This document shows, piece by piece, positions 56,886-64,000 of a DNA stretch of 64,000 nucleotides (positions are counted from its first letter, which is position 1; each line of letters starts with the position of its first letter). A model generated the notes under the pieces. It saw only the letters and a list, made by a program, of their open reading frames with translations. It made no database searches and was not told the DNA's origin. The stretch is taken from NCBI RefSeq assembly GCF_964204645.1, contig NC_134031.1, positions 10,146,501 through 10,210,500 on the forward strand. Direction: 5' to 3'. The position numbers and the translations under genes are program-made. Source of the stretch: Tubulanus polymorphus. Lineage: Eukaryota; Nemertea; Palaeonemertea; Tubulaniformes; Tubulanidae.

Positions 56886-57297
56886 ATAATAATAATAATA
56901 ATATTAGTTGAAAATTGTATAAAATAATAGTAAATAAAAAAGGGGGTTTTAGGTATTTAAGGTATCTAATACATATCTAATACAATCTAATACAATCTAA
57001 TACATAAAATATCTTATTTTATAAACTTATATTCATATGGAAATTGAAACCTTAGTAATAATAAATAACCTTTATTATTTTCAAACTTATTCATATATTA
57101 GTTGAAAAAATAAAAATAAATTGGTTGAAAATTGTATAAATAGTATTTATTTAAAAAAGGGGTTTTAAGTATTTAAGGTATCTAATGGGGTATCAGGTAT
57201 TAGGGTATCTAATAGGGTATCAGGTATTAGGGTATCTAATAGGGTATCAGGTATTAGGGTATCTAATAGGGTATCTAATACATAGGTATATAAATAG
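56886..57297. repeat. Duplicated ATPase 3' end and ATCTAATAGGGT repeats
   Basis: A ~210-bp unit is partly duplicated: GTTGAAAATTGTATAAA...GGGGTTTTA(G/A)GTATTTAAGG at 56911 and 57123. A fragment matching the ATPase 3' end (ATATTCATATGGAAATTG) lies at 57013-57108, and again at the real gene end from 57298. At 57180-57290 GGGTATC(T/A)AATAGGG-type repeats end in GGTATCTAATACATAGGTAT, identical to the left edge of element B at 33165-33200. The frame 57185-57412 is a repeat artefact. Confidence 0.8.
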
Positions 57298-57909
57298 TTA
57301 TTTTATAAATTTATATTCATATGGAAATTGTAATCTCAGTAATAATTTTGAACCTTTATTATTCTTTAATTTATTCATATATTCATCATGTAATTCAGTA
57401 GGTATAATTTGATTTTCTTCCAATGTTTGTTGCATAGATTTTCTATCTTTATTGTAGAATAAAACTAAAAATCTTATATTCTCCCTAAAGTCTTTAACAA
57501 TTGAATTATATTTTTGATTTAAAACCCATGTTGTTATCCCGAAATGTCTCCCAGAGAAAGCTAATTAACATAACTCACTTTCTCCCACTTTTGAATCATG
57601 TAAATTTGCGCAATCATCTATAATGAATAATGTATTTGATCCTTTATAAGTATCAATTGCTATTTTAATACAATTATCTAAATTTTCTTTTACTGTTTTA
57701 GGATCTAATATAATGAACTTTTTTATCTTAACTATATCTCTATTATATGTTTTATTCATTTCATAAGTAGGACAGAATAATATTATATTATCAAAATGAT
57801 TCTTATAAATAGTTTCTAACAAATCTAATATGAAATGTGTTTTACCACTATTGGTTACACCAGTAACTAACATATTATGCGGTTCAAATATAAATAAATC
57901 TTTATTCAT
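57298..57909 (-). pseudogene. Packaging ATPase, one nonsense codon (element C)
   Basis: It starts GAATAAATG on minus. Walker A is GVTNSGKTHF (Cys of the A copy is Ser) and Walker B LFIIDDCAN. A TAA near 57562-57564 replaces Tyr of the ELCYLAFSGRHF segment; the rest is open to 57298. It overlaps the integrase end by 8 bases. Confidence 0.93.
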
Positions 57910-58987
57910 TTATTCTTTTAATTTTACTAGATAAAATCCATTCATTAAATTTATCATCATACCCTTTATATTTCACCAAAGAATACTTTTTTCCTTTAAG
58001 AGTTTTTGTTTTCAATACTTTTTCTATTTTGTATTCTATTTCATCTGGATTTGGTACAAGTGATAATTCTTGTTCATAGAAATAACCTAATATTTCTTCA
58101 TCTTTTAGATCTTCTAATTTATAAACAAATGGTTTTGTTCATATTATCTTTTTGATCTTGAATATTTCTTCAGTAAAATTTGGAGTATAACCTTTATAAA
58201 ATGTTTTTCTATATTTAGATATTCTGACATGTTGTCCTATTTTAAATTTAGGTTCACCGAAATCATGTGTAACAAATGCTCCATATAAATTATTCCAAAC
58301 TATTTCTGAATTATCTTCTTTTCTAGCTTGTATAGGTTTCATATTTATAGAACTATGTTTAGAATTATTATAACCTTTCACTAAATCATCTAATACATCG
58401 ATATATTTATATGTTTCATTAGCAGTAAAATATTTCCACATTCTAGTTTTCAATGTTTTATTAAATCTTTCTATAATAGATGCTTTTTTATCTGAGTGTG
58501 TTGAAAAATAGTCTACATCAATATCAGATAATAGTATTTTAAAATGTTTGTTATAAAATTCTTTACCTTCATCAAATTGTATCTTATCTGGAATAGCTTC
58601 TTTAAATATAGATTTAAAAGCATTTGTTACTTCTATACCAGTTTTATTTTTGATTTGAATTGACCATGCGTATCTACTGAATATGTCTATAACATTCAGT
58701 ATCCATAAATATCCTTTGTTGGATTCTTCTAAGTTCTTCATGTCAATTAAATCTGCTTGCCATTGTTGATCGATATATGAAACCATAACTTTTCTTGTTA
58801 AATAAGTTTTATCCATTTTCTTGTGGATTTGATATGTTGGTTGATTTTGTAACCATGATTTCAATTCACTATATTTTATATTTTCATTATCAGATTTAAT
58901 TTTATTCCATAATTCTGAAACGTTAGAATATGATACTTCACTTTCTGGGTTATAATATAAATCTCTTAAATATTGTTCTTTTTTCAT
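57902..58987 (-). pseudogene. Integrase with chromodomain, one nonsense codon (element C)
   Basis: Starts in AATAAGATG (not TAAATG; same in B). DDE core: QQWQADLIDMKN (Trp present, unlike B), IQFDEGKEF and IIERFNKTLKTRMWKYF. TGA near 58139 interrupts after FKIKKII, and the SH3-like and chromodomain parts (YSLVKYKGYDDKFNEWILSS) continue open to 57902. The best-preserved integrase in the window: a single lesion. Confidence 0.93.
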
Positions 58988-58993
58988 CTTATT

Positions 58994-59392
58994 TTAATCC
59001 ATTAATAATAATTTAGATTTAGTTTCAATGGTTTTATGATTTGACTTATTTTCTGGTATGATAGGTTTATTGTCTGTACACGGATAACTAAGTTTTCGAT
59101 CATCATTGGAATCATCTTTATCATCAGATTTGAATTTTGATTTATATATTACACCAGATAATATAATAACTGTTACTAATCCAATTGTAATATATAAGTA
59201 ATTATAACTTCCAGCATTAGAAGAATTAGATGGATTATTATTTGAATTAATATCAGATAAAGTCTGTGATTCATTTATATCAGTTAATTTCTTTTTCTTA
59301 GCTTTTTTTAATTCTGAAGATCTTTTACCTAATTCCTTTGCCCACTGTATTTGTTTCTCGGATCAAGGCTTTTTCTTAACGCCATCACTCAT
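58994..59392 (-). pseudogene. Basic single-pass membrane protein, one nonsense codon (element C)
   Basis: It starts AATAAATGAG, overlapping the end of the 200-aa gene by 8 bases. Early TGA near codon 10. Basic helix (WAKELGKRSSELKKAKKKKL), Asn/Ser linker, membrane helix (YITIGLVTVIILSGVIY), then an acidic/polar tail to KSKLLLMD. The design (DNA-binding-like basic end, membrane helix) is shared with the A and B copies. Confidence 0.8.
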
Positions 59393-59987
59393 TTATTTTA
59401 GTTAATTTTTGTTCTGATTCATTTTCTGTTTCGGCGTTTGGTTGTAGTACATCTGTTTCGTTCTTACCTGATTTATATTCCATAGGCTTGATATTCGAAA
59501 ATGTAATGACACCAGTAGAAATTAATGTCATAACCGATCCTAATTGGAATGAAGCATAACCAACCCATTTTTGTAATTCAGTCATAACTAAGTAGTCATT
59601 TTTCAAATCACTATATAATTTATTTTCATCATCAATTGGTATTAACTGGTTACATAACTTTGAATAACATTTGACAATACCATCTGAAATAGAATCATTC
59701 ATTCTAGCTAATGTTGCTTCTTCATAAATCTTAAAATATTTTATTACTTTATCGGGTTTCATAGCATCTAATTCTTGAAAAGTAATTATCTTAGTTAAAA
59801 ACTCTTTAGATTTCCCGCCAGCAATTAGTAATTCAAGATGGTGTTTACAATATAAATAGTATTCATAATCGATATTACAATAAACTTGAGCACAATTAGT
59901 TACAACTGTATCTTTATTATCACTTATACCCAAATCATCTAATGTCTTTTCAATATCAATACTATTCTTACTCGATTTCTTTGACAT
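59385..59987 (-). CDS. Conserved element protein p200, intact copy (element C)
   Basis: It starts AATATAAATG. 200 codons, intact. Begins KSSKNSIDIEKTLDDLGISD, has EYYLYCKHHLELLIAGGKSK, an amphipathic middle (KVIKYFKIYEEATLARMNDS), LYSDLKNDYLVMTELQKWVG, a hydrophobic FQLGSVMTLISTGVITFSNI near residues 150-170, and a polar tail. Homologous to p201 of element A. No known family. Its retention intact in a decayed element is notable. It provides the uninterrupted reference for the gene split by element A. Confidence 0.85.
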   Translation of the reverse strand: MSKKSSKNSIDIEKTLDDLGISDNKDTVVTNCAQVYCNIDYEYYLYCKHHLELLIAGGKSKEFLTKIITFQELDAMKPDKVIKYFKIYEEATLARMNDSISDGIVKCYSKLCNQLIPIDDENKLYSDLKNDYLVMTELQKWVGYASFQLGSVMTLISTGVITFSNIKPMEYKSGKNETDVLQPNAETENESEQKLTKINE

Positions 59988-60297
59988 TTATATTAGAGAA
60001 AAAAGCGAAAAAAAATATAAGTATTATAAAATGTTACCAGTATCTCTTTAGATTTATACTAGCTTAGTTAAAGGTAAAGAATTTTAGTATCAGTTATTGT
60101 TTTTTTAGTATTTTTTTATTTGTGATGTAAAGTATTCTCTTTTGAAAAGAATTGTAAAAGAAAATATCAAAAATTAAAATAGAAATAATGGCTAGTTGAA
60201 GTTATTGTTTTTTTAATATATTTTATTTGAATTCTATTTGATATCTCACTACTTTTGTTTATCTATTAGGAGCAGTAATTTTAACTGTCCAGATAAG

Positions 60298-60513
60298 TCA
60301 TTTCGGATCCTTGATATCAAATTCCTCAACGTATTGTTCATTATTTGGATCATTGTTCCATTGATCAATAAATTTCTTTGCCTTTGTTAACTGTTCTAAA
60401 TATAACTGTAAATCTAGTTTATTAGATTTTATTTTATTTTCTTTCTTTTCAAGAGGTCTTAAATTTTTCCAATTCCAAATAAGTTTTTTATTGTATTCAT
60501 CATTCCTTTCCAT
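60298..60513 (-). CDS. HNH nuclease C-terminal half as a separate ORF, 71 aa (element C)
   Basis: It starts ATTTATAAATGG; begins MERNDEYNKKLIWNWKNLRP and ends YVEEFDIKDPK. Very close to 51647-51862 in element A, including the same truncated start, while a longer HNH gene lies at 62123-62742 in the same element. Without the HxDH half it is unlikely to cut DNA; it may be a remnant or a regulator. Confidence 0.6.
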   Translation of the reverse strand: MERNDEYNKKLIWNWKNLRPLEKKENKIKSNKLDLQLYLEQLTKAKKFIDQWNNDPNNEQYVEEFDIKDPK

Positions 60514-60537
60514 TTATAAATCAAATTTTTATTAAAA

Positions 60538-61000
60538 TTGCTTAACATTTTAGAATCCTCTTCCATTTCTTCGACTAACGTCATCCTTTTTCATTCCTCG
60601 CTGCTTTTGATAAGTCATTTCGGATCCTCGATAATAAATCCTCAACTGAAAATCAATTCAACGAAACGACTGGTGGAAATATTATTTCATAAACACATAT
60701 ATTTATTATGTAAATTTTAGCGATCGATAATAGAACAATGGAGAACAATAGAAAAGCGGTCCAATCGGACCGGTTATTGCGCAATACACAGTTATATTTT
60801 TATTCTGTAAACTACAACATTCAAACATAGAAATGTAACCAATCAATATTGAGCAGCTGTTTCCGTCAACAACGATCAATAATAGAACAATGGAGAACAA
60901 TAGAAAAGCGGTCCAATCGGACCGGTTATTGCGCAATACTTAGTTAACAGTAATCAATACAATATTAAAACAGATATATACAATCGAGATTACATTTTTT
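60538..61000. repeat. Spacer with 65-bp direct repeat and HNH-tail remnants (element C)
   Basis: A third trace of the HNH 3' end (GATAAGTCATTTCGGATCCT) lies near 60.61 kb. CGATAATAGAACAATGGAGA plus ACAATAGAAAAGCGGTCCAA and TCGGACCGGTTATTGCGCAA occurs twice (about 60722-60786 and 60873-60940). The repeat includes the palindrome GGTCCAATCGGACC. The 60706-60936 frame is a repeat artefact. Confidence 0.7.
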
Positions 61001-61027
61001 GATATCTAAGACCTTCAGTGTTATAAT

Positions 61028-61369
61028 TTATAATTTTGTCCAGAATTCTTTAATTACTGGATTGTTTCCAATCATTTCTTCAATTTCTGGTAAATGTCTG
61101 ACTACTTCACTAAATGCTAATCCTAATATTTTGAATTTTTCATATTTTATTAATCTACCTACTCTTCTCAGTTTTCTTTCAAAACCGGCACTGATATCTA
61201 TGTTCTTTTTAACCCACAGCCCCCAAGAAATCCCCTCAGTTTCTTTATCAAACATTGAAAACCCTATATTTAGATAACCCCCGAAAATGATGTGGTCCCA
61301 TAGGTGATTTGCTTTTCTATTTAATATGGTTTTATAACTTTTTTTAAAAGATATCAGTAATTTCAGCAA
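61028..61369 (-). CDS. Unknown protein of element C, second frame of a possible two-frame gene
   Basis: 113-codon frame with protein-like composition (NHLWDHIIFGGYLNIGFSMF, GLWVKKNIDISAGFERKLRR, NPVIKEFWTKL). Not recognised. It lies just 3' of the 61439-61756 frame on the same strand; that frame, shifted near 61440, continues to a stop near 61350, so the two may be one gene broken by indels or two adjacent genes. There is no counterpart in elements A or B, so this is cargo specific to C. Confidence 0.45.
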   Translation of the reverse strand: MLKLLISFKKSYKTILNRKANHLWDHIIFGGYLNIGFSMFDKETEGISWGLWVKKNIDISAGFERKLRRVGRLIKYEKFKILGLAFSEVVRHLPEIEEMIGNNPVIKEFWTKL

Positions 61370-61438
61370 ATGAAATGACTTCTACACTTTGTATTTCCGG
61401 AAAGTTTAAATGATCTGTGTCAATGATTAATTTAGATT

Positions 61439-61756
61439 TTAGAACTCGTTCAACTCTTCTCCACTCATTTTCTTAGTTTTCGATTCTTTGAGTCCCAACA
61501 GCAATTTAAGTCGCGTTGCTGGTAATTTTGGTAATTGTAGTTCGCGCGGTAATGGTTTATTATGTATTACATCACTCAGAATTTTCACCATTTCTTGATG
61601 ATAGTCCAAATGTTCTTGTAATTTTTGTGAAGTTTGTTCGTCAATTACGAGAGTTTCATCCTCCATTTCTATTGATTCCTGAGTTTCACTATCCAGCAGC
61701 AATCGTTCCTCACCCGTTGGTTGGCTTAGAATTTCCGGTTGATCTTTGTGTTCCAT
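61439..61756 (-). CDS. Unknown protein of element C, N-terminal frame
   Basis: 105 codons from ATG in ATTAAAATGG. Acidic, helical: LLLDSETQESIEMEDETLVI, HLDYHQEMVKILSDVIHNKP, then a basic LPATRLKLLLGLKESKTKKM. The composition resembles an adaptor or coat-associated protein but no family is recognised. GC content and codon use are less AT-extreme than in neighbouring element genes, which suggests capture from a host or another element. Confidence 0.4.
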   Translation of the reverse strand: MEHKDQPEILSQPTGEERLLLDSETQESIEMEDETLVIDEQTSQKLQEHLDYHQEMVKILSDVIHNKPLPRELQLPKLPATRLKLLLGLKESKTKKMSGEELNEF

Positions 61757-61759
61757 TTT

Positions 61760-62122
61760 AATCTAAAAGATATCGTGAAAATGAATTACTGTACTTAAAT
61801 ATGTTTAAAGGTTTCCCTACTTCATAATAACTACAAAAAACGGTACTTACATTTAGATCTAGAACTGTAAACTGTGATTTGAGAGAGAATATCCAATACG
61901 TACTATGTATGTGAAAGTTGATTTCTAACTGCCGACGTGGCGCACGTTCGACCAAACTAATTATTTCTGCATGTTTGCCTGGATTGTAACAGATGTTCTT
62001 TATGATGAAGTTAATTAATTCTTTAGAATTGAAAACAAGATATATTTGGCAACATATGTTTTAGTAGTAAGCAAAAGCTATGTATTATAGACATACAAAG
62101 CTCAAATAGAATTGCCAGCTTT
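61760..62122. other. Spacer between unknown gene and HNH gene, nothing seen
   Basis: AT-rich DNA upstream of the unknown gene, with no supported ORF. The 61758-61955 frame has no recognisable domain. Confidence 0.5.
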
Positions 62123-62742
62123 CTAACCACTGATTAAAACCTCAGAATGCGGTTGATTCTGTGAAATACTATTCCATAATTCAACAAATGTCTTTGCTTT
62201 ATCCAGTTGATCTAAATATAACTGTAAATCTAGTTTATTAGATTTAATTATGTTTTCCTTCCTTTCGAAAGGTCTTAAATTTTTCCAACCCCATATAAGT
62301 TTTTTATTGTATTCATCATTCATGTTAAATTTAGATATCGGATACACGTGATCAATATGAAAGTATTCACCATAACAACCCAATCTGAACAACCCAATAA
62401 ATTAGATAGTGTTTCTGAATGTATTTCTTTGTTGAATAATTGTATTAATCTAGATCTTAAGCATTGTTTCAATCTAAAATTAAGATCTGTTTTATATTTT
62501 TCTCTCATATATTCTGCCATATAATCATTATAAGATTCTCTATTATCTTCTCGGTATTGTTTGGTATATAGTTTAAAACAAGTTTTACAGCAATATTGAA
62601 AATCATCTTTGCTAATCTTACGCTTATTAAATTCTGTTATAGCTAATTTATCTATTTCACATTTAGAACACTTCTTGTAGTATATATTTATGGCACCAGT
62701 GTTATTTGTAATATGTATAGTTTGTGGTTGTTCTGATTCCAT
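62123..62742 (-). pseudogene. HNH endonuclease-like protein, internal deletion (element C)
   Basis: It starts ATAATAAATGG. The N-terminal zinc part (KKCSKCEIDKLAITEFNKRK; CCKTCFKLYTKQYREDNRE) and the HNH core YFHIDHVYPISKFNM with W.WKNLRPFERKEN are both present but in different frames. About 55 bases that encode the linker in the B copy are missing near 62380, with a short TTGGGTTGTT repeat at the scar. This copy keeps the full HNH motif that B has lost. Confidence 0.8.
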
Positions 62743-62880
62743 TTATTATACATATTTTTTTACTAAATTTATTTTAGAAGTTCAATGATTTAAATATGAA
62801 TTATTTCAATCACAGTTTACTAACACTTTTAATGTTTAAAAATCTAACTCATACAGATTTAAATATTGAAATAATGTTGT
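62743..62880. repeat. Inverted copy of the B left-end sequence
   Basis: The 138 bases upstream of the C HNH gene match, inverted, 33205-33355 upstream of the B HNH gene (ATGAGTTAGATTTTTAAACA, TAAAAGTGTTAGTAAA, TTAGTAAAAAAATATGTATA). The similarity stops abruptly at ~62880, where the right-end block shared with 54745 begins, so the junction of two end types is visible here. Confidence 0.85.
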
Positions 62881-63180
62881 TAATATATCTATCTATATAT
62901 TCTTTAAGAGCTCACACTTTTATATTGAATAATCCGTCAATTTAAATGTTATTCATATATATGTTATTCATGCATATGAATATTTTAAGAGTAATAGGGG
63001 TTTAGTTGTTCTAGGTTAAAGGTTGAATGGTTGAGAAATTTTCCAAATGTGAAATAACAATAATTTCTACTTGAATTAGGAGTGTGCGCGACTAATTCAA
63101 GTAGAAATTATTGTTATTTCACGTTTGGAAAATTTCTCGACCGTTCGACCTTTGATCTAGAACAACTAAACCCCTATTAC
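62881..63180. repeat. Element C right-end block with 89-bp-arm hairpin
   Basis: AAGAGCTCACACTTTTATAT and TTTAAATGTTATTCAT as in the B right end, then a long hairpin: left arm 62991-63079, 12-nt loop GAGTGTGCGCGA (63080-63091), right arm 63092-63180. Arms pair over nearly all 89 bp with few mismatches. The stem sequence next to the loop differs from that at 54909-54998 (CTACTTGAATTAG versus CAGTTGAATTAG), but pairing is preserved in both. Confidence 0.93.
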
Positions 63181-63563
<383 letters not shown>

Positions 63564-64000
63564 TATATCTTTTAAGTATCTTTTTATTCAATAACAGTGC
63601 AAAAAATACACATTAAAAACCACTAAAAAATATATAATAAATTTGAATCGAGTGATGAAATAAATTTGAATCGAGTGATACCGAATCCAGTGCTCACTTC
63701 ACGACGGTGTCGAGTGGAGCTTATTATTCCATCCGGGATAGTGTACTATAGTCATATGTTATATATCAAAATGTTCCTTATTAGTTCCGCTGCATCGCTA
63801 AAAACAAATTGAGATAGGTTTCCCTGCATTTTTTTACATATTACATCACTTACGACGATAAACGTCAGTCGCGACTGAAAAATTCACAAAAACTTCCGCA
63901 TTAAAAGCGCCACCGTACCAATTCAAATTCAATTATATGGATCGGAAACCCTCCAGCGATGCACTCTATGATCTTTAGAACCTGTCTTTGTTGACTGGGA
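63564..64000. other. Right edge, no gene seen
   Basis: Contains a short direct repeat (AATAAATTTGAATCGAGTGATGA, at 63639 and 63660). No coding or RNA gene recognised. Confidence 0.5.

Larger units (their letters stand above)
55397..56900 (+). mobile_element. Element D: deletion derivative of the element A family
   Basis: It begins AGTAATTAGAAGATGGCGTT, a diverged form of the A terminal repeat, preceded by AACATT (candidate half of a target duplication). The first ~110 bp match the inverse of the right subterminal region of A (GGCTCTAGTGAGAACGGACG, ACACATATACAG). It then jumps directly into the MCP gene and continues to a zinc-finger ORF not present in A. No right end was found; it may be lost near 56.9-57.0 kb where repeats begin. 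Confidence 0.75.
57200..63180 (-). mobile_element. Element C: small Polinton-related element, inverted relative of B
   Basis: Minus-strand order from 62742 downward: HNH nuclease, two-frame unknown gene, HNH C-half, 200-aa protein, membrane protein, integrase, packaging ATPase. No polymerase or capsid gene. About 6 kb. The left edge shares the TCTAATAGGGTATC repeats with the left edge of B and the right edge shares the TAAGAGCTCACAC/hairpin block with the right edge of B, although the genes are inverted. Fewer breaks than B (single stops in integrase, ATPase and membrane protein; HNH deleted internally; 200-aa gene intact). Confidence 0.8.

Noticed and set aside
57185-57412. ORF with GYQVLGYLI repeats
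   Set aside because: Artefact of AATAGGGTATC tandem repeats running into the antisense of the ATPase 3' end.

Overview
This is a window of an AT-rich animal (metazoan) nuclear genome, most likely an invertebrate. The support is an intron-split host gene, KIFAP3 (kinesin-associated protein 3), on the minus strand, plus abundant dispersed and tandem repeats, a CR1/L2-like LINE, short stretches of TTAGGG-like repeats, and a large block of virus-like Polinton/Maverick DNA. I cannot name the species.

Layout. 1-13.6 kb: six coding exons of KIFAP3 (3319 to 13622, minus strand) separated by repeat-filled introns; the first coding exon and the C-terminal half were not found. 13.8-24 kb: no supported gene, but several repeat families: a 160-bp dispersed module, two foldback (MITE-like) elements, a 3.1-kb composite element with inverted GC-rich ends and an internal 60-bp satellite, a 109-bp satellite, and a 0.63-kb segmental direct duplication. 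24.5-29.2 kb: a minus-strand non-LTR retrotransposon with an intact ORF1 and a decayed endonuclease/reverse-transcriptase ORF2. 29.2-33.1 kb: mostly non-coding, one candidate first exon, microsatellites and telomere-like repeats.

33.1-63.2 kb is a pile-up of Polinton-type elements. Element A (35345-52239, 16,895 bp) has perfect 70-bp terminal inverted repeats starting AGTAATTAG and a 6-bp target duplication (ACCATT). It encodes a protein-primed-type family B DNA polymerase carrying an intein in catalytic motif C, a putative VLTF3-like late transcription factor, a penton-like minor capsid protein, several membrane proteins, a double-jelly-roll-type major capsid protein, a chromodomain integrase and a packaging ATPase. 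Almost every gene starts in a T-rich tract plus TAAATG context, the layout of poxvirus late promoters. Element A sits inside a gene of an older, smaller element B (about 33.15-35.34 and 52.25-55.0 kb). Element C (about 57.2-63.2 kb) is an inverted relative of B. B and C carry HNH nuclease, a 200-aa protein, a membrane protein, integrase and packaging ATPase, but no recognisable capsid or polymerase gene. Element D (from 55397) is a deletion derivative of the A family holding only an end, the last 40% of the capsid gene and a zinc-finger ORF. Elements A, B and C all carry point breaks (frameshifts, stops), so they look like recently decayed copies. The outer edges of B and C carry striking hairpins with an identical 12-nt loop.

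How the genes would work together in an intact copy: the integrase inserts the linear element, PolB replicates it, the VLTF3-like factor drives the structural genes from TAAATG promoters, and the MCP, penton and ATPase form and fill the particle. B and C could only have moved or packaged with supplied capsid and polymerase, so they resemble satellites or deletion derivatives.
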